Shown piece by piece: positions 44,313 to 55,344 of a stretch of DNA of 64,000 nucleotides. Positions within the stretch are counted from its first letter, which is position 1. Each line of letters begins with the position of its first letter. The stretch covers positions 1,364,001 to 1,428,000 of the forward strand of contig JASPKZ010007249.1 in NCBI GenBank assembly GCA_030220185.1. Reading direction: 5' to 3'. A program made the translations under genes and the position numbers. The notes below the pieces were generated by a model. That model saw only the letters and a program-made list of their open reading frames with translations. It did no database searches and was not told where the DNA came from. This DNA comes from Diploptera punctata. Its lineage: Eukaryota > Arthropoda > Insecta > Blattodea > Blaberidae.

Positions 44313-45525
44313 GTTCGGTCTGAAATATTTTCCATCGCCGCCACATGTTTAAATCACTTATATATTAAACTAATATAATATGTAGATATTGTATTATTAT
44401 TCAAGCTACATATCGCAATAAATCACTGATAATTATACCATTAATTACGGTATACAATTTTATAACTGGATCGACTGCTCCGCGTTCCGAGTTTTAATTG
44501 AAACTGAGGGAAGAATAGCAATGTGCAACATCGTGGTAGTCGCGGCAGTCGAGATCTTTGTATTTTAATAACATATAACAGCTGCGGGGAAACAAAGCGA
44601 GCCGCTTGTTAAGCATCATAGTGAGGCGATAATAACACAGTCTATAGCCAACTCTCATATTACACGACACAGCGGGTCGTTTACCTCCAGTCACAGCAAC
44701 ACTGTTACTGTGTCGCACGTACGTAGATACTAAACGTGTATAGTCAGGAATAAATAGCAAATGAAGCACTTAATCAGCTTATTTATACCTTATCCGCTCT
44801 TAGAGTGATCCCAACATAAACAAAAGCCAATTGTATCCTTCCGCTATTCGTGCCACAATATACTGTCACATTGACAGGGCGCACATGCGAAGTTAATAAG
44901 ACATGTGATCGTTGAATGGGGCAGATTACAAGAAAGCTGGTGAGATTCTTCACTGAACTTGCATTTAAAATAACTGTTTTTTTTACCACTAGTCAAAAGT
45001 TTGCCAGACTTGTGTTTTAAAATTTAGCAACAGAAGACTTGACCCCTTCAGCCATTTTGTTGTATCAGAATCGACTGAAGCATTACTCTAAGCATCATCC
45101 ATGTGTAATGAATTATTTTAAGTTGTAATTACTGATAGGGTATATTTCAGAATATTTCCTATATTTTGATTATTCATATTTTCATTCACGAAGAATAAAA
45201 AGTATATTCAGAGGACATATTTTAAGTTTAAAAAAGGGAACTTCTTTTTCGCGTAATTCTTGCTTCTACATCATTTGTTGGTGTCCATAACCAATGAAAA
45301 GCTAGCAGGTCACATGGTTTTGTTTTGATGAGGGCCACTTTAAGAGCGGGTAGCCTTTAGGTTAATTAGATGCACTTCTCGACGCCTAAAACCGATGTGA
45401 AGCGGAATGACATGGCATTAGTTCGCAAATCATCCACAAGCGAAGCGGGTCAATGTTCCGCTGTATCGGATAGTAATTATAAGTTATCATAACACAAAAT
45501 AAGTTACAGTAACACGCAATGATGT
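44310..45525. other. No recognised gene
   Basis: Less AT-rich than most of the window between 44480 and 45000. Minus frames of 91 and 68 codons (44494-44769, 44783-44989) show no domain or splice-bounded structure. I cannot assign a function. Confidence 0.45.
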
Positions 45526-45527
45526 CA

Positions 45528-46354
45528 TCTTATATATAAAAATCAACGTTTGTTTGTTTGTTTGTTTCTTCGTTCGTTCGTATTATTTGCGCGGCCATAC
45601 CGTTGATCCAATTTTGATGGGGTTTTTGTAAAATGTTCAGAAGATTCCCGGGATGAACATAGGCTATAGGAAAGTTGTCATATTCAACCTCTTCACCCCT
45701 AAAAATCACCCTTTGTAGTGAAAAACGTGTAATAAAGTCCCTATTTTGACGCTTAAATGGCTTACGCTGCCCAAACCATAACAAATACACCAAATTAATG
45801 CACACAGAATTGAATATCTCAAAAAACTCTACAAAAAAAGTCCGCGACAGCATACGTTTATCATTTACGGATAACTCACAATAACTATTTTTGTTTTTTA
45901 TTGATGCCAAGAAGATCGGGATAAGTCGATTCCCGGACAAGCGTGCTCTGCCATACCGTTCATCCGATTAAGATGGAGCTTTTTGAAAAATGTTCAGGAG
46001 ATTCCGGGGCTATAAGGGAGTGTAATACTCAACCCCTCCACCCCTAAAAATCACTCTTTGTAGTGAAAAACGTGAAATAAAGTCCCTATTTTGACGCTTA
46101 AATGGCTTACGCTGCCTAAACCATTACAAATACACCAAATTAATGTACACAGAATTGAACATTACAAAAAACTCTACAAAAAAGTTCGCGACAGCATATG
46201 TTTATCTCCTACGGATAACTCACAATAACCATTTTTGTCTTTCATTGATGCCAAGAATATCGGGATAAACAGATTCCCGAACGGTGCACGGCTGGTGGTA
46301 AAGACATATTAGCATTTATTTATGAATAGCAGCGCACGCCGGGTATTAGCTAGT
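45528..46354 (+). mobile_element. Non-autonomous Helitron 2 with duplicated core
   Basis: Starts TCTTATATATAAAAATCAACG and ends GCGCACGCCGGGTATTAGCTAGT, flanked by A on the left and T on the right, the A|T target expected for Helitrons. The core 'ccataccgttgatccaatttt ... tcccga' (~45590-45930) is repeated at ~45950-46280. No Rep/helicase; open frames inside are chance. Confidence 0.85.
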
Positions 46355-46370
46355 TATTAATGAAAAATGT

Positions 46371-46452
46371 AATGTGATCCCATTACAGGTCTCAGAAGGT
46401 CCTTGGGATAGCATGAATTTAAAGTTATCTTTCTAGACAGTCGGCATGAGAT
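46371..46452 (-). mobile_element. SINE-A 3' fragment
   Basis: 'gtgatcccattacaggtctc ... gacagtcggcatgaga' equals the complement of the SINE-A 3' end. Confidence 0.7.
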
Positions 46453-46490
46453 AAACAATAAAATTATTCATATTTTCTTTACAGAATAAC

Positions 46491-47068
46491 AAACTCAAAT
46501 GCACTATCGAACCGCGCTGATATATGCTCTCCATATATCCCTCTTCTGACAAGGGAACTGACAATCATTGCATGCTGAAACCTACCTTAAAATTTCTATC
46601 AGATAAGCGCTTGTGATGTACCATGGCCGTGTCAAAAAAATATCTGCCGCTTTTAACTTCAAGGTAGGCCTATAAAAATCGAAGCCAGAATTCAGCAATG
46701 GCAATTCATTGCGTGAAGCAGTTGCTTGAATAGAGCGGAGTGGATTGAGGCGGGGCGCGGCGCGGATGACAGGTTGTGAGGATTATTCAATCTTGCAAGC
46801 CATGAGTTTTATTTCTTCCCTGTAGTTTAAATGATAGATTTAGTACTGTATTTTAGTACCTTCCAGTTAAAAGCGGCACATAATTCGACAGTTCTCTTGT
46901 GAGATAATACTTTTCAGTCACTCTCTATATAGGCCTAATTCACATTTCTCAAATCATGGTTAATATTATTCTGCAATCTCATTCTTGGTCTACCTATTCG
47001 GCGCTTTCACTCTAGTTTTCCTACTAGAATTTTCCATGCGCCTCTTCGTGCTACATTTTCTGCCCATC
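46491..47068 (-). mobile_element. LINE-A 3'-end fragment split by an insertion
   Basis: Complement of the LINE-A end at 46495-46575 ('cactatcgaaccgcgctgat', 'gctctccatatatccctc') and again at 46935-47065 ('ctcaaatcatggttaatatta', 'ttcttggtctacctattcggcg'). About 350 bp of other sequence, including a small inverted-repeat element, lies between. Confidence 0.75.
46645..46878. mobile_element. MITE-like element in LINE-A
   Basis: Ends TGCCGCTTTTAACTTCAAGG and, on the other strand, TGCCGCTTTTAACTGGAAGG, ~18 of 20 identical. The interior is GC-richer in part ('ggcggggcgcggcgcgga') and non-coding. Target duplication not evident. Confidence 0.6.
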
Positions 47069-47117
47069 GCAGTTCATTTCATTTATAGAATAGCCTACAC
47101 TTCAAATTCAACCTATA

Positions 47118-47869
47118 CACCATGTCCTTAAAGTCCGGTAACACTTTTCTTATTTAATTACTCAAAAACGAAACATCATACAAGTTTCGATTATATGTCA
47201 TATGAAAGAGTATCTCAAATGGTTTTTTGTACAATGTCTGGGTTCACAATCCCTCAATGTGGGAACCACGTGTAACTCGGCATATGTCTGCACGGTAATC
47301 AAGTTCTTGCCATACTCTTTAGAACATATCAGATACAGTGGTAGCTAACTTCTTCAAACCTGCGCTTGAGGTCTCGTACATTCTGTGGTAAAGGTGGCAT
47401 ATACACATTATCTTTTATGTATCCCCATAGGAAGAAGTCACAAGGAGTTAGATTCGGGGATATGGGAGGCCGTTTGTGAAAGCAGTCATCATTATGCCCT
47501 GCACGTCCTATCCAGCGTTGAGGTAACTCACTGTTCAGGAACTCACGAACGTCGTTATGATAATGGGGTGGGGCCCCGTCCTGCTGGAACAGGAAATTGT
47601 CAGAATCCTCTTGAATTTGTGGGAACAGCCACCGCTGTATCATATCAAGGTACGTATGGCCAGTCACAGTGTTCTCCATGAAAAAGAATGAGACGTAAAG
47701 TTTCCGCGATGACACTGCGCAGAAAACGTTTACTTTGGGTGAATCACGCTCATATTCGACCAAACCATTTGAGATACACTTTCATATGACATATAAACGA
47801 AACCTGTATGATGTTCCATTTTTGAGTAATCAAATAAGAAATGTGTTACCGGACTTTAAGAACACGGTG
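47118..47869 (-). mobile_element. Internally deleted mariner-like element
   Basis: Long terminal inverted repeats of ~107 bp (47118-47224 against 47763-47869, ~9 differences), starting CACC(A/G)TGT and flanked by TA on both sides (47116-47117, 47870-47871), the mariner target. Only the C-terminal half of the transposase lies between, so the element is a deletion derivative that could have moved only with help. Confidence 0.9.
47329..47763 (-). pseudogene. Mariner-type transposase, C-terminal half
   Basis: DDE-type cut-and-paste transposase remnant, 144 codons. Seen: KVNVFCAVSSRKLYVSFFF, VTGHTYLDMIQRWLFPQI, then FLFQQDGAPPHYHNDVREFL (second catalytic D in QQDGAPPH), HKRPPISPNLTPCDFFLWGY (third catalytic D in TPCDFFLWG), IKDNVYMPPLPQNVRDLKRR. 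The DNA-binding N-terminus and the first catalytic D are deleted; the frame begins directly inside the right inverted repeat. No stop interrupts the remaining part, suggesting a fairly young deletion. It cannot be active. Confidence 0.9.
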
Positions 47870-47872
47870 TAT

Positions 47873-48125
47873 TGTGACGAAGAGCAATTATATTAGGAAG
47901 CTTTTATTAATAATCATAGCGAGGGCGCATATCCGCTAAAGAAGAAATAAATTACGTGCAATGCATCTAATTTCCTAGACGTCATCACAGCAGTTATATT
48001 CAAGTTAAACAGAATACACTGTGGCTCTGATTCAGTATACTAGTTCTATAGTTTAAATGGTATTTTCTGTTAGCTTCGTGCTTATACGGTATACAAGTTT
48101 AGCGATACCTTCAACCTCAAGTGAA
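47873..48125. other. No recognised feature
   Basis: Nothing supported. Confidence 0.45.
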
Positions 48126-48292
48126 AGTAAATTAAATCAGTTATTGGAGCCTACAACTCAATGGTATTAATAAGCTGTTGTTTATGCTGATGATGTAGTG
48201 ATGAGATACTAAAGGCTAATATGCACACACTATTGAGTAACACTAAAAAATTAGGACTGAAAATAAATATGAATAAAACTAAATATATGGTC

Positions 48293-48650
48293 ATATATAT
48301 ATATATATATATATATGATAGGCCTATGAAAAGAAAAAAGAATGCTTGAGTCGGGATTTGAACTCGAGTCTCTAAAGTCTGTACCTTTAGCGCTCTAACC
48401 AACTGAGCTACCCAAGAATTCCAATGCAAGCATACAATTTTCTTATACATGTAGTATTCTCAATTCACACAAGAGGTAGCGGAAATTTATTCCAACTGCC
48501 ATCTCGCGGCTAACATAACAGTTAAGCAAATTTTTAAAGAGAATATTTTACTTTATAGCAGTAACGCTTTAAAAGCATTCTTTTTTCTTTTCATATCATA
48601 TTTGCCTTCATTGCCAAATGTCAAAAAAAAAAATATATATATATATATAC
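48293..48650. mobile_element. tRNA-like TIR element, copy 1, bounded by TA repeats
   Basis: (TA)n at 48293-48316 and 48632-48648. Inside are perfect 21-bp inverted repeats ATGAAAAGAAAAAAGAATGCT (48326-48346 and, complemented, 48574-48594). The right flank 'catatttgccttcattgcc' recurs, complemented, at 59490. Adjacent to the left repeat lies the tRNA-like sequence listed next. No coding capacity. The rest (48420-48570) is unique here. Confidence 0.75.
48345..48416 (-). repeat. tRNA-like sequence inside the TIR element
   Basis: 72 nt with an acceptor-like stem (CTTGGGT / ACTCAAG), A box 'tagctcagttggttagagc', a 6-bp anticodon-like stem (CTAAAG / CTTTAG) and B box 'gagttcaaatcccga'. The anticodon stem has one extra pair, so identity is not assignable. 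No T-run terminator follows. It is probably a tRNA-derived module, not a functional tRNA gene. Confidence 0.65.
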
Positions 48651-49199
48651 CTAGGAACAATAATCAGAAATAGGAATGAGATGCACAAAGAAATTAAACA
48701 TAGGCTCAATTCTGAAAATGCGTGCTATTATGCATTATAGAGACTCTTGACGTCCCAACTCCTTTCAAAAAAACGTTAAACTGAAAATATATGATGTTAT
48801 TCTACCAGTTATGGGTGCGAAACATGGATTCTTACTTTAAGGGAGGAAATGAGATTGCGAGTATTTGAGAATAAAGTTCTTAGGAAAAATTTGGACCAAA
48901 GAGAGGTGAACAACGAACTACATGGTCTTTATAGGAAGCCAGATATAATAAGAACAGTTAAGTCTCGTAGACTGCGATGGGCAGGACATGTGGCACGAAT
49001 GGGGAATGAAAGACGTGCATGGAAGCTTCTTGTAGGAAAACCAGAGGGAAAATACCCAGTTGGTAAACCAAGAGTGAGGTGGAAGAATAACATTAACTAT
49101 GATTTGAGGAAAGTAGATTATACAGGGAATGACTGGAAAACATTAGCTCAGGATAGGGATGTATGGAGAGCTTATATCCGCGCGTACTGGGTCATGCAG

Positions 49200-49780
49200 C
49201 CGTACGTGCTAGCCACACATCCACTAAAACGGCATTTAATATTATTAAAAATATCTAAAATTCTTGCAACCGCGTAGCTCGATTATTATATAATTGTATT
49301 TGAAGGGTGACGTAGTTGAGGATTGTGTACGTTTGCTACGCCTATGCGATCCTAGATTTAGTCTGTTTACTCATTGGCTTTTCTTTAAATCCGCCATGAC
49401 TTGTTTGCTAAACATATCTTAATCTAACAGTAAGTGTCCAAGCTTAAAAAAGCGCTGGTTCAAGTATTAGTTTTGGGAATTACTACAAAAGTTAAAAACG
49501 CACTTTTATTTTCCGGTTTTCCTTACATAGTCTAGAATCTGATTCAAAGTTCAAATTACGAAAATGAATAATTATAAGAACTTGTACCATTTCAGGATAA
49601 ATTGCTAGTCAAGTATCATTTAATTATTGCAGATCCGTCGCCTAATTTCTGCACACTTATTTTATTTACTAGGATTAAAAATTAGTACAATCAGTGCAAC
49701 ATCGTTTTTGCCACTTCTATACTTAGTAATAATATTATAAATTTAACCTTGGTTACAATTATTTATATCAAACACAAAGT
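49200..49780. other. AT-rich DNA without recognised features
   Basis: Nothing supported. Confidence 0.45.
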
Positions 49781-49785
49781 AAGTT

Positions 49786-49788
49786 ATG

Positions 49789-49853
<65 letters not shown>
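49786..49853. repeat. (ATT)n microsatellite
   Basis: About 22 ATT units. Confidence 0.95.
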
Positions 49854-49856
<3 letters not shown>

Positions 49857-49884
49857 TATATTTATGGGAAATCCGACATAAAAT

Positions 49885-50144
49885 AATAGTTTACTCTCGT
49901 AGACTGTAATGGGTAGAACATGTTGCATGAATGGGAAATGAAATAAATACTTGGTAACTTCTTACAGAAAAACCAGAGGGAAAGCGCCAAGTAGGTAAGC
50001 CAAGAAGAGGTGGGAGGATACTATTATTTATGATTTGAGGGAGTTAAATTATACAGGGAATGATTGGAATACATTAGCTCAGAATGGGAATGTATGAGAT
50101 CTTATGTCCGCGCAACCATGAACCTTCAGGAACGATAGTATGGA

Positions 50145-50150
<6 letters not shown>
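49885..50150 (+). mobile_element. LINE-A 3'-end fragment whose tail runs into (AAT)n
   Basis: 'ctctcgtagactgtaatggg' to 'gcgcaaccatgaaccttcagg', 'atagtatggatgag', then 'ttaataataataa'. The GTTA-type tail passes without a break into the AAT tract at 50151. Confidence 0.8.
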
Positions 50151-50223
<73 letters not shown>

Positions 50224-50607
50224 TTTTTGTAAGCCCTTGTTTCCCTCAACGAGATTTAGGTGCTCTCCCCCTATAAGGAAGAAATTGAACCATACTAATT
50301 TAGTTACACTTGTTTTGGTATAGATGGTCATTGGAGTGGCCTGTGGTCAGCGTTCCGCCTCATACTGACATCTAGAAAACCAAGGTAGTACTAGGACGGG
50401 AAAATTCGGTAAATTTTGCTTAGAGGCCTTTTTATTCAGGCTTAAGGATTTTTTACAAGCCTGAAAATCTTCAGACTCGGGACCCACGGTGGAGGGCATA
50501 CTCCTTGGATTTTTCCATCCTAAAAAATCCATCGACCCTGGCTGGGTTTGAACCCGCATCCCTCGGGACCAGAAGCAAGGAGCATAACCACTAGTCCACT
50601 GCGACCG

Positions 50608-50692
<85 letters not shown>
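50151..50692 (-). mobile_element. SINE-C copy inserted in an (AAT)n tract
   Basis: AAT tracts at 50151-50222 and 50608-50692 flank a minus-strand SINE-C (50223-50607): 'ggtgctctccccctataagg', 'tggtcagcgttccgcctcata', 'gggaaaattcggtaaatttt', B box 'gctgggtttgaacccgcat' and head 'ccactagtccactgcgaccg'. Part of the centre ('cttaaagtccctcc') is deleted. Confidence 0.85.
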
Positions 50693-50694
<2 letters not shown>

Positions 50695-50734
50695 CGCCCT
50701 CTGAAACAGGGATAATATCCATGCATTTCTCTTC

Positions 50735-50835
50735 GGCGGACTCGGGTTTGATTCCCGGTTGGATTGGGTAATTTTCCTGATTAAGGTTTTTCTGAGGTTT
50801 CCGCAACTGTAAAGCACATTTCAGGAAATCTTGGT
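50735..50835 (+). mobile_element. tRNA-headed SINE fragment, another family
   Basis: B box 'cgggtttgattcccggttgg', then 'gtaattttcctgattaaggt', 'ttctgaggtttccgcaactg' and 'catttcaggaaatc'. Not one of families A-D. Confidence 0.5.
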
Positions 50836-51185
50836 TATCATTTTCCTAAAAAATCGCTACTCGCATATTTATTATCAATTATATTCTTAATAAATAATTA
50901 ACTTTAGAAGAGAGAGCCGTCTTAGCTTATATCAAAATACATATATTTTCCACGGTCCACTTGATAACGAATCCAATTTTCTTTAAAGCCTTGATATTAT
51001 GAAGTACGAATGTTACAAAATGTATCACTAAATGTTGGTTTTATTTTGTTACCTAACTTAGGCCTATAGGTCTACTAATTAACATAAAGGTGAATTGAAT
51101 TCCATAGTACCGGTAAATATTCTTGAAATCAGCAGTTAATTTAAAATTCGTGAAGTTATAAAATTATCATAAGTAATGCACGAGT

Positions 51186-51256
51186 GATTTCCAAATTATC
51201 GATAAATTCACGACTCACGAAGTGAGTAGTGAATTTATCTAGAGAATTTGGAAATC
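51186..51256. repeat. Hairpin of ~34-bp arms
   Basis: 'gatttccaaattatcgataa...tcac' against 'gtga...ttatctagagaatttggaaatc', nearly contiguous arms with two small bulges. Role unknown. Confidence 0.7.
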
Positions 51257-51259
51257 AAG

Positions 51260-52070
51260 AGTGACATTTGTTAGGACTATTTAACGAATAAAATTAAACT
51301 GTTTACTCACAAATCATTATTTAAATATAGTTACTTTTAAAGATTTATATATATTTAATGTAAACGGCGATTTTTGAAAACAAATGAGAAACGTTATGTT
51401 TCACTTGTTTATCACTGCAACCAGATCATATTATTTATTGCCAAAGGATTGCAATATTGTAAGAATGCACCCTAGTGGAGAAAAAATGAAACACATCCAA
51501 CTGTATATTAATTAATTTCTGATTTCCTATTTCCTATTATATAAATATGTCAATTATATTTTTCTGGAAAGTTGTTACCTGATTAAAAAATACGTTTAAG
51601 AAAGTGCAAACAGTGTTTTTTTTTTGTGGTATAATTAATTGCTACAAATATTTTTATATTATCTCCCGTAACCACGATAATGTTACATTCGTGCACTATA
51701 TATACAATGTGGTAGCCACATGTGGTCACTGAAAAATAATGCTTTGACCTATTCAGAATGTTATGAAGGAGGAGCTTGATTTTACAGCGATAAAATTAAA
51801 CTGATAAAATCGAGGTGAGAAACGACTGTGATTGGTTGTAAATCAAAAACCATTGAAATGTGATTGGTCATTGATTCCCATTTGGGGCATGAGTTAAATA
51901 GCCTATATAATGAGCTTGTAGTACTCGTATTATTCCTTTGCTGGTTAAGAATCCAGCACTAGGCTAATTTTATTCTGGAAGTCAATTGAATGATAATGGA
52001 TTGATAAGTAGTTTTGTGGGTGTCAGAGTCGTAAAAAAGGCTATGATTTGTCAAATGAGGACTTTATATT
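51260..52070. other. AT-rich DNA without recognised features
   Basis: Nothing supported. Confidence 0.5.
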
Positions 52071-52075
52071 CAATA

Positions 52076-52405
52076 GCTAACTCGTTGGCACTGTCGAACC
52101 CTTAGGTTCATTGCCGCGCGGAAATAAGCTCTCCATACATCCCTACCTTGAGCTAAGGTTTTTCAATCGTGCCCTGTATAATCTACCTCCCTCAAATCAT
52201 GGTTAATGTATTCTCTCACCTCATTCTTGGTCTGTTTATTGGGCGCTTTCCTTCTAGTTTTCCTACGAGAAGTTTCCATACTACACTTTCATTCCCCATT
52301 CGCGCCATAAGTTCTGTCCATTACAGTTTATGAACTGGTATCCCATAAACATCATGTAGCTCACTGTTATTCAGTCTTCCCCATTAGCCTGTCTGTTCAT
52401 CCATT
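52076..52405 (-). mobile_element. LINE-A 3'-end fragment
   Basis: 'gctaactcgttggcactgtcg', 'ctctccatacatccctacc', 'cctcattcttggtctgtttat', 'cccattcgcgccataag', 'catgtagctcactgttattc': complement of the last ~330 bp of LINE-A. Confidence 0.85.
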
Positions 52406-52409
52406 AGAG

Positions 52410-54125
52410 ATACAAATGTATCTAGGACGAGAGAAATTCCGAATTTACAGATCTGACACGCAATAAAGTACAGAAAAGTCAGGATATCACCATGATAAAT
52501 CGACTATAAATAATAATAAATATATCAAACATAATGTATATCGGACTTCATAGTTTTATATAAAGAACCTTCTGTGTGGAAGAGGATAGTAAAATAAATT
52601 ACTGGATGAAATTTGGACATGTTGTAACATATGAATACAGTATATTTGAAGACAGACTAAGAGGATAAAAATGAAAAACAAGTTTCTCGGAAACATTTCT
52701 TTGAGTAACTTGATAATTGATTATTTAATGAAATCGTAAGTTACAAAACTTCTTGTGTACTGTAATGTTGAACTAGCTGTTGCAGATGAAACCGAAAGCC
52801 TCATATATATTAATGTCCAACATCATTATTACAGTATGGTTCTTTGCCAACAGTCATATTTTCAGATGAATCACACAATTCATATGACTTCAAATAATAT
52901 CTCCAGAGAAATACTGAATCCTGGAGGCAGTTTAATCCTGCGTAAGAGTTATTAAAGTTTTTGTTTAGGTGCATATTAAAGCTATGAAAATCCTATGGAG
53001 TAAAGTCAATTTAAATATTTTATGCCCGAACCTTAAAAAGATAATTAAAAAATATTTTCTTTAATATTTGTTGATTGACATGTTTAATTTTAATATGATA
53101 TTATTTTATTTAATTTGAAACATCCATAATTTATAAAATGTCAAAATAACAAAGAGTAATAAAATATAATAATTGAAGAAATAATTAGAACTGCTAAATA
53201 ACTTATTTTTCTTCTTTGTAGTGTTTTCACGTACTCCATGCTTCGCGGGCCTTACAGGAACACAACCTGATAGAAGAAGATTTTTTAATTTTTAATCACA
53301 CATATTTTTCTAACCACTTAAGTACATGGGAGGCATCCCCAAATTGTGGCATCTGTTCGTTGTTTGCTTAATATTAAAACTCAAAAAATTGAAAGAAGTA
53401 TTAACGAAATTCGAAATTATAATATAGGCCTACAGAAATAAGGAAAATTGGCGGAAAATCTCATCACAACGATACTCTCTGCAATTATTGTTTTATTTAA
53501 TGAAATCTTACATGATAATTGATTAGGACATACATAGTACTCCACAAGTACTTTTTAATGGTAAACCTATAGAATTCGCGATTTTTAATTTAGTGTTTAT
53601 CTTCTCAACCAAACTTCTGTTCAACTTCTAGTAATATGTATCATCATATGCAATTGAGCAGTGTTGTCATATTTTATTAATCTTTGTTTCCATTTAAAAA
53701 TTAACCGCAATAGAGAATTTTAGTGGATAAAATAATAATATAATTTTCTGTAGGGGATCTCGTGGCAACATAATTCTTCTCGAGTTGTTCTTGACCCTAT
53801 GTGCGTATATCAATAATTTGCGAGATGGGTGACATAAACTAAAAATTGCCGATTTTGAGTTATTGGTACTACATGAAATACAAAACTCAGTTCTATATTC
53901 TGAAAGAACGACATAAGCTATTGTATACTATGAGTTGGTATAATAATTTGATAATTATGACAAATAGTGGCAAAGTTCTGTTGATTTCAAACCTTTAAAT
54001 GCATCTTCTGAAAAACTATGTTTTCAGTTATGCCACTCTGCTCGCAAATGAACGATATGTATCTTATATTATTTTAAGAATTATGACATTATATATGTAA
54101 ATTGCCTTTAGTCTTGGAAATATAC
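52410..54125. other. AT-rich DNA without recognised features
   Basis: About 1.7 kb with no supported gene or repeat; a 66-codon frame at 52755-52955 has no recognised domain. Confidence 0.5.
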
Positions 54126-54129
54126 AAGG

Positions 54130-54410
54130 CTATTAACCCGGCCCAACGCTTATAGGGGGCAAATGCATAACTATATGCAGTTGGGCAACTCTTGACAGGC
54201 GCGTTCTCGTCAAGTTCTGTCAAGGACCCAGTCTCTCGGGGTATAACAAGAGCCCCTGCCCAGGGATACGGGTGAAGACCTCAACCGATAGTACAACTAC
54301 GCGGAAGAGGCAACGTTGGAAGACCCAGTAAAGATGGACAAACCAATTCTAGCATGAGATCGGAACAGACCTTAAGTTCTAATCCTTGATGCTGCTGCTA
54401 TTGATGATAG
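54130..54410 (+). mobile_element. LINE-C-related 3' fragment
   Basis: GC-richer block. 'cgcggaagaggcaacgttgg', 'agacccagtaaagatgg' gives GRGNVGRPSK, and 'gcatgagatcggaacagacc', 'taatccttgatgctgctgct', 'attgatgat' parallel the LINE-C end at 25986-26100 on the other strand. Upstream ~150 bp are unrecognised. Confidence 0.6.
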
Positions 54411-54419
54411 ATGTAAATT

Positions 54420-54865
54420 TTAATCCAAATACGTTATATTCTGAAAGTCGTGTTTGGTACGTGTAATACGAATAAAAGTATGATAAAATTCGGTTGAGGT
54501 ATTAGCCACAATATAAAATTATAAAATTTTGTATTTTAATTATGAATTTGAATTTTAAAAAGTTTTAACCAAGCTGAGACAGAATTTTAAAAAGTATTTA
54601 TAAAATAGAGAACAAAAAATGTTTTATTTATGGACGCCATTTACGATGTGGTTGAAGCTTTTAATTTAGGATCACGTTGTGATTGATAAGTGGTTGGGAT
54701 TTGAGTGTGACGTATGTATGCCAGGAACGCTAATAAATAACAAGACTAGACTGTGTGCCGCTGCCAGAAATGCTTTGCACAGGTGTGATTCAGGTCACTA
54801 ATGTTAATAAAGTTACACCCATTTAATTTTAACATTTCTTACAAAATAACATTACAGAATAATTA
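54420..54865. other. AT-rich DNA without recognised features
   Basis: Nothing supported. Confidence 0.45.
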
Positions 54866-54869
54866 TTTT

Positions 54870-55235
54870 ACGATGTCTCCATGCATCCCTATCGTGTTCC
54901 AACATTTTCCATTCACTCCCTGTATTATTCAACTCCCTCAAATCATGATTAATGTTATTCTCCCTTCTCATTCTTGGCCTACCTACTGGGTCCTATCCTT
55001 TGGTTTTACTACAAGGAGCTTCATTCCCCATTCGTGCCACATGTCCTTCCTTCGCGGTCTTTGAGACTTGAGTGTTCTTATTAAATCTGGCTTCCCATAA
55101 AAATCGTGTAGCTCACTGTTCTGTAGTCTTCTACATTCCCCTGTCTGTTCAATTCTCTTTAGTCCAAATATTTCTCCAAGAACTTTATTCTCAAATACTC
55201 ATAACATTTTCTCCTCCCTTAAATAAGAGTCCAGC
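54870..55235 (-). mobile_element. LINE-A subfamily fragment
   Basis: Complement of LINE-A with its own substitutions: 'ctccatgcatccctatcgtg', 'ctcaaatcatgattaatgtta', 'catgtccttccttcgcggtc', 'cgtgtagctcactgttctgta', 'caaatatttctccaagaact'. The 3' terminus is missing. Confidence 0.75.
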
Positions 55236-55344
55236 AACATAAATTATAAAACATAAATAAAGCATGATTAATTACATGTAGTAAGCTCGAGTTATTGAAT
55301 TAAATTATATAAATTAAAAATAAACAACAATAGGCCTATATAAT

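Larger units (their letters stand above)
48140..49190 (+). mobile_element. LINE-A copy interrupted by the tRNA-like TIR element
   Basis: 48148-48294 matches the RT motif C region (VYADDVV, then ILKANMHTLLSNTKKLGL) up to 'aaatatatggtca'. The match resumes at 48651 ('cctaggaacaataatcagaa') and runs to 'gagagcttatatccgcgcg'. About 100 bp of LINE-A sequence is missing at the junction. The 48849-49277 frame keeps LHGLYRKPDIIRTVKSRRLR and YDLRKVDYTGNDWKTLAQDR; its last ~30 codons are not LINE-A. Confidence 0.85.

Noticed and set aside
45530..45940. 136-codon minus frame
   Set aside because: Lies antisense in non-autonomous Helitron 2; no Rep, helicase or other domain.
50347..50817. 156-codon minus frame rich in tyrosine
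   Set aside because: It runs through SINE-C and an AAT tract; all residues of the run come from the microsatellite.
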